Assembly: GCA_018398765.1 (NCBI GenBank)
Contig: JAHBMJ010000366.1
Coordinates: 1-64,000, forward strand
Reading direction: 5' to 3'
From: Chromera velia
Lineage: Eukaryota; Sar; Chromeraceae
Length of the DNA: 64,000 nt
Shown: positions 1 to 12,624 of the stretch, in pieces
Position numbering within the stretch: position 1 is the stretch's first letter
How the letters are laid out: every line of letters begins with the position of its first letter
Notes under the pieces: generated by a model
The model's database searches: none
Told to the model about the DNA's origin: nothing
The model's input: the letters and a program-made list of their open reading frames with translations, nothing else
Program-made: the position numbers and the translations under genes

Positions 1-132
1 GGGGGGGAGCAAAAGGAAAAAGAGAGACAAAAAGAGAAAGAGAGACAAAAAAAGAGAAAGAGAGACAAAAAAAGAGGCAGAGAGACTCGCTCCCTCCCAT
101 GGTTGTGTTCACACACGTACAGCTCCACTCAC

Positions 133-987
133 CCCGCATCGAGGGCCTCAAATAATTTCTCCGTCACGTAATCTTTTGTGATCGAATTCTCAAACACCAG
201 ACAAAACTTGTATCTGCATGTATCAAAAAAGTCAGACAGAAGGCAGGAAAAGCAGGAATTAAAGAGAAAGAGGGGGCAGAGAGAGGGAGAAGAAAATTCG
301 GAGAATCGATCCGTCAAGTACATTCTTTTTATCTCCATGAGAGAAAGAAGAAAAGGGAGAAGGACTTGCAGACACACAGGCAGACAGGAAGGACAGGGAG
401 GAGAAAAAAAGACACAACAAAAACAAGAAGGGAAAGGAAGAAAGAAAAGGGGAGATGAATGAAGAGTCAGGAGAAAGCAACGCCCAGCGTTGGGATGCTG
501 CTTTTTTGTTCACGCAATTACTTTCATACAATTCTGTATGGAGTATTCTGTATAAAAAAGAATTCTGTATGAAAGTAAATGCAAACGCCCACGTACCGTT
601 GGAACGTTGCTCTTTTGTTCACGGGTCCTTTTTTCTTCGGATCCGTCTCACGAACAAAGTCGGCGTTGTGGAGGCATCTGCAGAGAAGAGACCGACAGGG
701 TGTGAAGACAGATAGACAGACAGGCAGACAGACCGACAAACACAAACGCAGACACACAATCTGTATAGGCAAACAGGCAGATGCAGTGAAAGAAAGGCGT
801 TTTGTGTTTCTGCACGAATGGGAACGCAGAGATCAAGAGCGTAGGCAGAAACTCCGAAAGGAAACAAAGGACAAAGTCGGAAAAAGGAGAACACAAGAAC
901 GAAGAAGATGCACATGCAAGCAGACAGAAAGAGGAGCAGGCAGAAAGTTGGACACGTACAAGCGAGGAATGTTCACGTGCATAGATT

Positions 988-1027
<40 letters not shown>

Positions 1028-1730
1028 GTGAAAACAAAAGCAGTTGCGGTGTTCTGCCAGAGGAGAAAAAGAAGACAGGAGGACAAAAAAAAGAGCCCCA
1101 CGACGCACGTGCCTACAGCGTCCACCTTCACTTTGCGCCTTTTCATCAGCTCCTGCACAGACAGACAGACAGACAGACAGACAGATAGACAGGGAGACAG
1201 GGAGACAGGGAGACAGACAGACAGACAGACAGGGAGACAGGCAGACAGACACACAGACAGACAGACAGATAGACAAGGAGACAGGGAGACAGGGAGACAG
1301 GCAGGCAGACAGACAGACAGACAGACAGACAGATAGACAGGGAGACAGGGAGACAGGGAGACAGACAGACAGGGAGACAGGCAGGCAGACAGACAGACAG
1401 ACAGGGAGACAGACAGACAGACAGATAGACAGGGAGACAGGGAGACAGGGAGACAGGGAGACAGACAGACAGACAGATAGACAGGGAGACAGGGAGACAG
1501 GGAGACAGGGAGACAGGGAGACAGACACACAGACAGACAGACAGACAGACAGACAGGGAGACAGACAGACAGACAGGGAGACAGACAGACAGACAAACAG
1601 GGAGACAGGGAGACAGGCAGACAGACAGACGGACAGACAGACAAACAGGGAGACAGGGAGACAGGCAGACAGGGAGACAGGGAGACAGACAGACAGACAG
1701 ACAGACAGACAGGGAGACAGGGAGACAGGG

Positions 1731-1762
<32 letters not shown>

Positions 1763-1893
1763 TATACAGACAGACAGACAGACAGACAGACATGAGAATT
1801 TGCAGAAAGACACTGGAAGCTCTGCACATTTGTCCCTCACGTTCCCTCTCGCTCTCTTCAGTTTCACCTTCTTTCCTCTTCTTTAGCTTTTTT

Positions 1894-1933
<40 letters not shown>

Positions 1934-4249
1934 TCCTGAAATTTTCGCGCTTTCCTCTGTCCCTGCCCTCTTCGGGAAACTTTTTTTTTGTCAGCCCGAC
2001 TGCTGCCTTACAGAGCTTCATGCATATGGCAGCAGGCAGAGAGACAGAGAGACATTCCGTCCGTTCACTCAGAGCATGATCTTAAATTCAAGGCGAGCTC
2101 TCAACAGAAAAGAGAGGGCCTCCAAGAGGCGACGGAGGAAGAAATTCAATAAGAAGAGAGAGCTGCAAGAAAAAAAAAGAACAAAACTCGACTTGCCCGG
2201 ACGTATTGCTCTCTCCTGCTGGCTGTGCCGCAGTTTTTGTTCAGAAACACAATAGAGTCTCTCTTCTCGGCGAACGGCGTTGGGGTGGACTGAAAGGATC
2301 GAAACACAAAAACACGCAGCAAGTAAGGAGGGCGAGAAGCTGCGAACGTCTGCGCTTGCTGAGAGATTTCCGGGAGGATGCAAAATCACAAATCGAAGAA
2401 AGACTCAATTAAAGCAAAGCAGGATATGGTGCTCAGGAACAGGGATACAAAGATCTTTGCGACTGAAGCATCAAAAGTGCTGCATGGGGAAGACTACAAA
2501 AAGAAAACCTCATCGTGATTCCTTCAGCAAAGAGAAGGACGAAATTGCACTGACGCCTCAGAGAGTAAACAAAACAAAAGGCACAGAGAATTAGGGGGAC
2601 ATGGATCAACGGGAGGGAGGGCAGATCATTTGCCAAACAGCTCAACAACTCGGCAGGTCGACACTGAAAGGATATCTTAAATAAGCAAACAGTTGGTCGG
2701 TCATCCAGTCACCAAACAGGCCGACAAGAAGTGGGACAAGGACAGCATGAAAAGGTGAGCAAGGAAAAAGCAAACGAAGGAAAAGCAGAAACACTAATTG
2801 AATGAAAGAAAGAAAGAAAGAAAGAAAACGAACTACATTGAGAAAAAGATGAATGGATGAAAGAACAAAAGGACGAATGAAGCTTCTGAAAACGAAAAAA
2901 AGGCATCGACTCACGTTCATACCCGCCACCATCCACGGCTCCAGATACGACATCCAGCTCTGCACTCACTCATTCAATCACTCATTCATTCACTCATTCA
3001 ATCAATTCAATCACTCATTCTGTTGCGGTAGAATTACTTGGGAAATTGTGCGGCATCGATCAGACTTTTTTCGGAGTCGAGCTGACGCACGAAATATTTT
3101 TGCTGGCTGCTTTTTCTGACACACTCACTCCACGCCAAAGAATTGATCCCGTCTTCCTCACAGGGGCAAGGCCAAGACCCATGAACTCAGCAGAAGAAAG
3201 GAGAGAGAGCTAGACAGACAAGAAGCGAGCAAGCGAGAGTGCGTGGAATGTCCATACAGATTTCGCCTTTGAGAAAGCGAAAAAAACGAGAGGGGGCCGA
3301 TGCTTTGATTTTGACAACTGACGCATGGTCAACTCCCGTGTTTTCCTTCACTCCTTCTTTTGTCTCTCTGTTTCTTTCTTCCTTTCTTCCTTTCTGCACT
3401 TCTTGCTTCGCTCTTTCTGGGGTCCGTCATTCCTTCCTTCCTTCCTTCCTTTATTCTGTCTTCTTTCCTTTCTTCTGTCTTCCTTCCTTCCTTCCTTCCT
3501 TCCCTCCTTCCTTCCTTCCTTCCTTCCTTCCTTTCTTCCTTCCTTCCTTCCTTTCAGACGTTTCTCATGTCTCTCTTTCTCTGTTTTTGTCTTGCACCCC
3601 CTTTGCTGGCCAGACTGCCTGCCTGCCTGTCTGCCTGCCTGCCTGCCTAACTGACTGACTGCCTGCCTGCCTGCCTGCCTGACTGACTGACGTCTCCATG
3701 GTGAATATAGGAGGAGCTCATGTTGAACCTGCAAGCGTGCAGTCAGCCCATTTGCCCCTCATGTGTTGTGCCATGCAGCGAGTAAACAGGAAGGAACATT
3801 TCATTTCTTGTTGAGAACCGATCAATCTGTAGGCGAAGGAAAACTCACAAGAAAAGCTAGGTGAATGAAACACTATGCCAGCAAGAAAGTCTATCCGCTA
3901 ACATGCCGGAAACGAAACAGTGACTGACTGACAGAAAGAATTCATCTACAAAAAACATCGAGCTAGAGCCGTGAGAGAGAGATGATGGACACGACAGAGA
4001 GAGAAGTCAAGGAGCAGCCAGCGAGCGTCGGAAAGGGTAACAAAAGAGAAAGAAGTCAACAAAGAAGCCGTTCTACGAACAGAACGATTGCTGAGTGCTT
4101 GGAAGAAGTCAATACAGAAGAACATTTTGGAGAACTAAATGAAGTGGCAGTAGCAGTAGCAGCAGCAAGAAAGAATTTTTCTGCTCATTTCTGCATTCAT
4201 CTGAATCACACACGTCGGACAGGAGAAACTCAGAAAAGAGAGATAGAGA

Positions 4250-4295
<46 letters not shown>

Positions 4296-4333
4296 GAGAG
4301 AGAGAGAGAAAGAGACAGAGAGACAGAGACACA

Positions 4334-4377
<44 letters not shown>

Positions 4378-5785
4378 CAAAAAAGCAGACACAGGCGAGA
4401 GGCCAAAAAATGACAGTGGAGAGGAGAGGAGATCTCCCTTCCATGGATGAAGAAGAATATGAATGCGGTTTGTTTTTGGTCACTTTGTCGGCACCTCGGG
4501 AACTTACTTCGTGATATTGCCAGATAGCCAGACAACCAGCCAAACGATAGACAGAAAAGCAGACAGACGACAAAGTAAATAGCAGAGAGAACGACCAAGC
4601 GACTGACAGAAAGACAGACAAACAGACAGACAGACAAATGAAGGCTGCGCGTATGAGTAGTACGCAAGAACACACACTGACTGACAGGTTGAAAAGCTTC
4701 TCATAGTCTTGCAAGACCGGGGTCCGAACAGCGGACTCCATTCCTGTGAAGGCCTTCGCCTGCCATGGTAATATCGGCTTCTCTAGACCCCAATTCTTCA
4801 CGTTCGACCACTTGCTGCCCACCACCCCGTGCCACATGAGAACCTCCGCGTTTTTGTCGTTGCGCTTTGGGCTCTTGGCTGAGTAGACGGCACATGGAAC
4901 GCTGCACCCAGGGAAGGGCCCGTCTGGATACTTTAAGTGACTTGAGGTCATAAACTGGACCGTCACCGTTCTGTTACTCCTGGGTCGGACTGACGGGGTG
5001 AAACCGAAATACTTGTCTGCTTCAGCTATTTCCGCGGCTGTGACATTGTCAGTGGATTGGCTGAGGAGAGTCCCTCCTGAGCTTGGTGCGGTTTGATTTG
5101 TTGTCTCAGACAAAACCGTCTGGTTTGTTGTGTTTCCGTTACTCGTTTGATCTGCCACCCCTTGATCAGAAAGAGCGGTTTGGTTGGGTGCACCAGATAG
5201 AGACGGGTCTGCGGGAGATGGTTTGTTCTCGTTGGCTCCACTTGTACCTGAGACGTTGCCGAGCAAGCTGGTGAGCCAACTAGATGCAGACGAAGGCGAA
5301 GCTTCGTCTGCTACAGCTGCTGTTTGTGTTTTTTCCGCAGGAGGGGCTGAGGGGGTGCCAGATGGAGAGGTAGACGGGGAGGCAATATTAACAGAAGGCG
5401 GAGTGGCAGATTGCGGTGTAACTGCGGTAGGGTCTTTTGGAGGCTCGATCGCTGCGGTTTGCGTTGATGCGTCGCTCTCCTCTGTCTTCTTGTCCGAGGA
5501 CAATTCACTTTGCCCATTCGCCTGCTGATCCACATTCTCTGTCGAGGCTGAAGCGGCAGTGAGTCCTTGTTCGCTCCCACGTATGGGTCCTTCAGCTTGT
5601 GTTGTTATTGTTGTTGTTGCGTTTGCATTTGCATTTGCGCCACCAAACCGATCCGGTGAGTAATAGTCGACCACTCTCCTCCAGAAAAGTGCCGAGCCAA
5701 GCACAATCACGTACACACCCAGTATCAGGAGAAAACGGCGTGATATGAAACCAGACATCCTTTCCACGTTTTTTGATCGAAACAC
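133..5785 (-). CDS. GT10 alpha-fucosyltransferase-like gene A (3' end outside window)
   Basis: Type II Golgi-style enzyme of the GT10 family, which moves fucose from GDP-fucose onto glycans. Exons in transcript order: 5785-4686, 3728-3692, 2959-2915, 2289-2197, 1152-1109, 677-597, 213-133; reading phases agree across every junction. A short cytosolic tail and one membrane helix (residues about 18-35) are followed by a Ser/Thr-rich stem, then the catalytic region: NAEVLMWHG, a TYR-DSDV-like segment (FNMSSSYIHHGD), the SNC-like block IVFLNKNCGTASRREQYVR, VDAVGTCLHNADF, and the family hallmark FCLVFENSITKDYVTEK. The C-terminal exons lie left of the window. The intron after 2197 starts with GC, not GT. 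An alternative start is the Met at 5758. Exon sizes 37, 45, 93 and 81 match gene B at 34403-41555. The family is secure; the acceptor and linkage cannot be told. Confidence 0.85.
477..623. repeat. Short TIR element A with long direct repeats
   Basis: About 66 bp (515-580) with inverted ends ATTACTTTCATACA / TGTATGAAAGTAAAT, flanked by diverged direct repeats 477-514 and 581-623 of about 38-43 bp. The right repeat overlaps the 3' end and donor of the exon at 597-677 of fucosyltransferase gene A; the left repeat is a decayed copy of that exon end lying in the intron. The element matches those at 19870-20090 and 55263-55357 in end sequence and arrangement. Confidence 0.6.
988..1025. repeat. (CA)n microsatellite
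   Basis: Uninterrupted CA dinucleotide run inside an intron of fucosyltransferase gene A. Confidence 0.95.
1154..1797. repeat. Degenerate AGAC/AGGG minisatellite, about 640 bp
   Basis: Array of AGAC units interspersed with GGGAGACAGG, GCAG and ATAG variants, with higher-order blocks repeated several times. It lies in the intron between the exons at 1109-1152 and 2197-2289 of fucosyltransferase gene A; its complementary CTGT strand runs directly into the 3' splice site of the 44-nt exon. The long open frames it creates on both strands are artefacts of a 4-base period. Confidence 0.95.
1899..1930. repeat. (CT)n microsatellite
   Basis: Pure CT run in an intron of fucosyltransferase gene A. Confidence 0.9.
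3430..3685. repeat. TTCC array followed by CTGC/CTGA array
   Basis: TTCC/TTCT repeats (about 3430-3555) and CTGCCTGC/CTGACTGA repeats (about 3616-3690). On the minus strand the second array lies just after the donor of the 37-nt exon at 3692-3728, so the exon is embedded in repeats. Confidence 0.9.
4244..4378. repeat. (GA)n / (CA)n compound microsatellite
   Basis: GA runs, a CA run and a second GA run in the first intron of fucosyltransferase gene A. The open frame of the first exon happens to run through it on the minus strand, but the splice donor at 4685 precedes it. Confidence 0.9.
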
Positions 5786-6595
5786 AATCCGGCCGGGTTG
5801 AAAAAAAAACGATGGGGGTTGAGAAATATCGATATGTATGCCCAGAAGGGTGGGAACACAGTCTCCTCTCCTTCACGAAGTCTGCATGGCTGAAGACCCT
5901 GGAGAGATCTTTCCTCAGCAGATGCATGGACTATCGTTTACATACACTCCGATAACACTCGTCGACTGCATATAAAACAGTACGTATGTATGTATATGTG
6001 TGTTCGTGCGCGCATGTATATATATATATATATATATACAGTTATTAATGTGCAATATTTTTCTTTGAGTGCGCGCGCATCGCGCGCCGAAAAATTTCGG
6101 ACTACGTATATAGTACTGACGAAGGAGTATAGGCGTACACAAACTTTGTGTTTTGTCAATTCTGGAAAATGACAAAACACAAAGTTTGTGTGTACGCCTC
6201 TATACTCCTTTCTTCAGTACTATATATATATATATATATCGATATTATTAATAATACATAGACGGGTATTTCTTCGGCGCGCGATGCGCGCCCACTCTCG
6301 TGTTTTAGCTAGCTAGTACATATATACATGCACATTTAAAATCTGTCAGAAATGAAAATACACATATCGTACGTTGTACGCGTAGCATTGTTGTACGTAT
6401 AGATACGTGTACACATGTCCTACATATATTATTATAGCTCCCTTATCCAGATTTGTAGAGTTCTGCATGGCCAGACCCTCAGGCTGATAGGGCAGCTTTG
6501 TATGTGATGGGGACATTTGAAGCCCGAGATTCAGCCCGGTGACAAAGAAACCAGACGGACTTATACAATTGCTTTTCCACGTCGGGAAAGACAGG
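5786..6595. promoter_or_regulatory. Head-to-head promoter region (GT10 gene A / sushi gene)
   Basis: Gap between the starts of two divergent genes. It contains TA runs (about 6017-6038 and 6221-6239) and the large palindrome described separately. No GCATGCATGC block was found here, unlike the other head-to-head gaps. Transcription starts cannot be placed by eye. Confidence 0.4.
6040..6310. repeat. Large inverted repeat (fold-back)
   Basis: Nearly perfect palindrome centred near 6164. Inner arms 6111-6158 and 6170-6221 (sharing GGCGTACACAAACTTTGTG) pair around a loop of about 11 bases. Outer GC-rich arms near 6067-6095 and 6272-6297 (GCGCGCATCGCGCGCCGAA) also pair, with TA runs between. It could be a MITE relic or a cruciform-forming regulatory region. 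No clear target-site duplication was identified. Confidence 0.75.
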
Positions 6596-9500
6596 ATGCA
6601 ACACTTTCCGATTCAGTCTCTGTTTTTGCACTTCTTCCTCGTTTGGGAGCTGTTCTCTTACGTCAGTGCTCTCTTCCTCAGGCGACTTCCTCGACCATCA
6701 GTCTACTTCCGAAACGCTCGGAATGCACCCCGGCCGACTGCATGGGTGAATCCTTTCTTTTTCCTTCCTCCGTCTGCTTGCATGCAGGTTGCTTCTCTTC
6801 CGACAACACAAACAACCGGAAGCCTAAAAGAACTCCCGATTGAGACACGCCACACAGGTAGGAAACGAAGATCTGTATCGGTCCATGTGCCTCTGCATTC
6901 GAACATACATGAACGTGACCGCAGCGACGTACCGCGCCTCACCGTTTTGTTACGCAACGAATCCCTCTCAGACTTCCCGTCTACCTTTTCCCTCTGACAT
7001 CGTATATGCACATTCTGTGCCAGTAAAACAAAAACACAGAAAAACATGTATGACTTGAGCAAAGAGCACAATAACCGTCCCTCCCGTCATTTGTGCAGCA
7101 GAAGTGGACCTTTCGCCCTCTTTCGAAAATTCTGACGGGGGCACAGCATTTGTTTTCACGTCGGAAAGCACACAGCGGCAAGGCGGCCTGTCGGACGAGA
7201 AAAGGGACCAGGACAGAGAGGCACAGGCACGAGCAGGAGGTTCGCGGTCTCTGAAATTAGTTCAAAGGAAGACAGGAACAGAAGGGGAGGCAGAAGAAGA
7301 ATGCACGGGGTTCGAGATTGTCGCGCCCATCGTTCTGGTCGTTGCCCCAAATTCTCCCGACGTGACGACGGTGTTAGGGCCAGAGGACAAAACGTTCCTG
7401 TCCGAGTGGAGGGACGATGAATTCTACGAGGCCGTCTTCTTCGCAGGACAGGCACAGCCCTGGTCTATGCCTGAAATTTCCGGAATGTCAGTCAGTGAAT
7501 CAGTTTTTCGGAGTGATCTTAGAACATGCAAGTACATATTGGTTTTCAATCTGATACGAGCGACCATTGAGACCTGCCGATCGTCTCTGTAACTGTTCAA
7601 TTGCGACTGGACTTGCTGTCGTCTTCGCTTCTCACGCTGCGCTTGCCGAAAAGAAGGGCGTGCCGTGTTCAATGGGTTTCTTCTTTTATCTGATTCCTTT
7701 TGAATGCTGATCTACATGCACATCTTCAGTAGAGCCTTCGGAGAAGGACTTCTCTAGATCCCGTGTGTGCGTTTTTCCTTTTTCACGCATCACTGACGGC
7801 ATTCATTGCCTTTTTTGCTCTTTGGGAAAATGCAGAAGAGATCCCTCCCAGTCGGGGTTTGCTTGGGCGAAGTTTAGGGGAGGTCCGGACACATTTCTGA
7901 GCTCTGCAGTACCCTGTTTTGCCTTGTTGGAACCAGGAGGCGCCTCTTTGAAGGGATTGACTCTCACTTTCTTTTTGAAGTTGAGAGGAGACTCGATCGC
8001 AAAGGGAGAGAAACAGGTGATCTTGGACAATGGGGCTGGGGCACAAATCGGATTTGTCGGTCAGGGCACAGAGGGCAAGGGGGGTGTCTGGTTTGGTTTT
8101 GTGAATGAGTGGGAGGAAGGGAGCGATGTGCCTCCCGAGAGTGTCGTGGACGTTTGCGGCCTTGCCGGGAACGAGGAAGGGAACTCTTTGGACGGAGTGC
8201 CGATGCTTCTCTCGGTCAGCGTGCGGGATGACAAGGTGCAATTCTTTCGAATGGGCAGACGGGTGGGCGGAGGGAAAGAGAGGAAAATTCGGGATTCAAC
8301 CATTCGCAGTTTGGAGAGCGTTGGGGAGGCCGTGCTTGGCTGTGGGGTCGTTAAAGAGACCGGAAGGAAGGGCGAATGCTTCGAGGGCGAGTTGGCGTAT
8401 GTAGGCATCAGTCGAGAGAACATGCCGATGACCCCTTCAGAGGAGGCAGACAAGAGCGTGATGACCGACGTGGAGAGAATCCTGTCAAAGGAAATCGGTC
8501 GGTCATTTCTTTCTTCTTTTCATTCTTCTCCGGTCTTTTTTGTGTGGATGCGAATCTGTTTGCCTCCCTGTACGTGTGTAAATGTGTGTGCATCTACAGT
8601 ATTAAGACATTCAGACATACAAGCCGAGGAGAGAGTGACGGAACAGCCGAAAAGGAATGTAGACATACGTGCAGCAAAGAATCAGACAGACGAAGAGATA
8701 TTATCTGTCTGCTGGATGCGTGGCATGACCAATGGATGGAGAGACCAACAGATGAGAAGGATGCGCTTGAAATCGCTTCCTTCTACACGAGCTCACGCAT
8801 GTCCGAAATGCTCTCTGGAGAATGCGCAAAAAACCAAACACGTCGCGTCTATTCTTTCTCTGGTTCGCTTTTCTTCTTTTGTGACTCACTTCCTGTGCTG
8901 CGAGAGCATGCCAGTGCATTTTTGTGCAGAGAATCCAGATCGAGGCGCAACTGCATAGAAAACGAATTCACACATCAATGAGTTGCAGATACACGCTCAA
9001 TTGAAATTCATTGACACCGTACACGTGTGTGTTCCTTTCATCTTTTTACCTCTTTACCTGTCTGCCTCCCTGCAGGGACGGACTTCAGATGCGGCAACGG
9101 GGAGAAGGACAGGCAGGAGAGCTGCGATCCGACAGCGTCTCCAACTTCTTTTGAGGGAAAGGGGAGGGAGTTGACGGGCGAAGAGAAGGAAAGGGAGGCA
9201 CGGGGAGGGCCTGCGAGGAACTGCGACTGTTTGTGCAGACGTCAGTAGACCAGCAGAGAGATTCTAGGAGCCTCGAAGAGAGATGTCGTCCTGCCTCTTC
9301 CCTTCCCCTTTCCTTGGTGATTCCTCGCCCTCTGTCTCCCCTCTTCCTATCTGTCCGTGCATCCGTTGTCTCTCCGCTCTCATTGGCGAGCCCCCCCCTA
9401 AGGAGCATATCGGTTGCTTACTTTTTTATCAGACCACTTGTTTACAGAAAACATTTGTCATTCAGTCGCAATGCAAAAACATTCGTCCGGGATGTTCCCT

Positions 9501-9753
9501 CCTCATGCGCCTGTCGAGAGTACCCGATCAATATATACTCTTGAGGACCAGATTTCATTTACTTTCAAATGAGGAGACGAGGGAGCAGACACGCCTCAAC
9601 GCACAGAGAGTACCGCAACACGACTCTATCTAGGTTGGATGCCTTGTGTGTGCCATTGGCTGGACTATGTGGCAACGCTCTCTTTAATTCCACCTGCTTG
9701 ATCCGAATGTAAACCCTTTTCTTTTTTCGACCTCTTCGTTCTTTCTTTCTTTG

Positions 9754-9785
<32 letters not shown>

Positions 9786-12587
9786 TTTTTTTCTGCCTTC
9801 CTGCCTGCCTGCGTGCAGCTGCATGCCCGGATTACCAGGATACCCTCAGAGGTCGGGAGAAGGAGGCCTTCGTTGTCGTGCAGGAGTCCGCATCTGCAGG
9901 CGATATCGCCCGCCTCTCTTGCAACAAAACGGGGGGGTTCTTTCCCTCAGTGGGCGCCCTGGAGACGGACGCTGTGGTGTGCGGACTTGAGAAGGACAGA
10001 GAGTACTCACAGCGCTCCCTCGACTGCAGAAGTGAGTCTGTCAGCCAGACGGACAAAAAAATCATGGGGTGTGTGCCGACATTTTTGCACATCCATCCAC
10101 CCTCACACCCACAGAGAGAGAGAGAGAGAGAGAGAGAGATCGGTTGAGTCTCTCTGATCTGATCTGAAGTTGTGAGAAGACGCGAAGTTTATGCATTATC
10201 TGCATGGTTTCGTCACCGTTTGCGTGACTGCATCTGTCCTGTCGACATGCACTTGCAGTCATACGCTGCTTCCTTGCGTGTGCACATGTGAATTCCTTGA
10301 TTACCTGATTGACCGAATTATGGAAAGCTGCATGGATGGATAATTAATTTCTGGTTGCAGAGGGGTGTCACGCGTCGAGAGCGCCATGGGCGAACATGAC
10401 GGAGATTCTCGTCGTGACTCCCCCTGACGTGCTGACTCCTGGCGAATGGATGAAGGACGGGGAGAGTGTGAAGATCGCGTGCAACGAGGAAGTCGGGATG
10501 TTGGCCTCCAAGCGACAGGAGAAGGAACAGCGTCTCACTTGTTTTGACGGGGTCATCGAGCCTCTGACCTTGCATTGCGCTTCTCTGTGCACACCTCCGC
10601 CGTTGTCGAAGGCGTACGAAGTTTCGGAAGGGGGAAGCGAGAACGGAGCCACGCGCACGATCAAATGCGCAGTCGGGTTTCATCCGGGGCCGGGTCAACC
10701 ATCAGAGCAGGTAGGTGGACAGCCGTTTTCTTTCCTGTTTGTACGACTCCCTCCCTTTCTTGCGTGAATCGGCATCGGTGAATTATAGACAGATTGCAGT
10801 GCCCTTCTGGAATCAGAAAAGCTCAACAAATCGTTTCTGTCGACAGGAATCTAGATGTTTTTGGGTGGCCGGATGCATTGAATGGTTTGGATTGATGCTA
10901 CGCGCATGGTGCTGCAGATGATCACGTGCGACGAGGGAAAGTTTACGCCTGTGTCTTTGGAGTGCTGGGGTCAGTCAGTCAGTCTGTCTGTGTCCCTCTT
11001 TCTCTCTCTCTGCCTCTCTGTCTTTCTCTCTCTCTGCCTCTCTGTCTGTCTACCTGTCTTCCTGTGTGTCGCTCTCTTCCTCTGTAGCAACGTTAGTGTG
11101 TCTGCATGAGTGCGTTATGTGTCCGAATTTTCTTTCCTTCTCCCTTTCGATCATGCCTTGGACACCCCATATGCGAAAGGAAGCTGGACGTTCCCATGCG
11201 TCTCTCTCTGGATGGCGCGCAGTCCTCATGCGTTTTCCCTACACGTCCATACATGGGTCATGAATGCGTGCATGCCTCTTCATCTGATATGAGTGCATTC
11301 ATCGATTTCTATCTATCCATTCACGACTGTTTCTTGCCTGCCTGCAGGTGACTGCACCCCTTTCAGACTTCCGGACGGAAAAGAGAAGGACTACGTGGTG
11401 TCGCCCGCCGAGTTTCTCTCCCAAGGCGCCAAGCATGGGGAGAGGGTGCGGCTCTCCTGCAGGCCGCCCAAAAAGGCCAGACCCCGGGCAGACGGCAGAG
11501 TACCCCCCTCTGAGATTGAATTGACGTGTGCAGAGAACCACTGGCCAGTCCCGGCACTCGACTGCGCTGGTCGGTCCGTAACTGCCTCTCTTCCCCTGTG
11601 CATCTCCCTCTCCCTCTCTCTCTCACACACACACGCACACACATATGTGTATGTATGTGCGTACAGAGTTTTCTTGCCAAAGAAAGTGGGGGATGATCGA
11701 GAGTCTCTTTTCCTTGTGACGTCTTGGGAGATGTGAGACCTTTTCTGCCTACCTGCCTGCCTGCTTGCTTGACTGCCCTCCTTCTTCACTTCTTCAAATG
11801 ACTCTTGCAAGTTTTCGCAGCCGCATATTTCTCTCCGCCTACCCTTTAGCCCGTCCGTCTTCCTGCATATTACCCTGCCTGTTTTTTGCAGGTTCCTGCC
11901 CCCCGCTGAAGGCGGCATCTCCTGGTTACGTTGTGAGCCCCCAGCCCCGGGAAGGAGAGGACGGGAGCGTCGCTTTTGGGGATTCTGTGCAGATCTCCTG
12001 TGACGCCGCTGCAGTGTTCTTCCCTGCCTCGGACTGGCAGGCGGCAGCCACGGACACTCTGAAATGCCTGGGGGACACTTACGGGGGCCGAAAGCTTCAC
12101 TGCTACAGTCAGTGTGTCAGTGAGTCATTCAGTCTGGCAATCAGTCAGTTGGAGGATGACTGACTGGTCGCGCTGCTTTCTCTCTCCATGCTGCTCAGTT
12201 CGTGAGCTGCTCTGACTCCTTGACAAATGGCTCGAAAGAAATGGCTGTGATCTGTTTTCCCTTTCATACATGGTAGTTTTTTTGTGAGGGCTCTCTCATA
12301 GCGTCGAATAGATGGCATTGATTGAGTGAAGTTGTTGATACAAGACGTTCTTCTCAGTGCAGAAGAGAAAGTCAGTCGATCCAGGAAAGTGAGGGGAGTT
12401 GTCCAAGAAACAAACTTTCGGTCGGGTTAAGTGGAAGCTAGGCAGCTGACTGGACCGGCAAAGAGAACAGATGGAGTTTCTCCAAGAGAGATTCCCGATT
12501 TTGAGCACACTTTTCCTCTGTGTCCAAGCATACCCACTGCCCTTTTTGCTAACAAGTCCTGATTCTTTCGTTTTACTTTCGGCTCTC

Positions 12588-12624
<37 letters not shown>

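Noticed and set aside
833-1886. Long open frames on both strands (344 residues minus, 280 residues plus)
   Set aside because: They are translations of the AGAC/CTGT minisatellite; a 4-base period avoids stops, and both strands are open over the same bases.
4109-4685. Continuation of the fucosyltransferase A first exon to 4109
   Set aside because: The homology with gene B stops at the GTCAGT donor after 4686, and the remainder translates CT/CA microsatellite.
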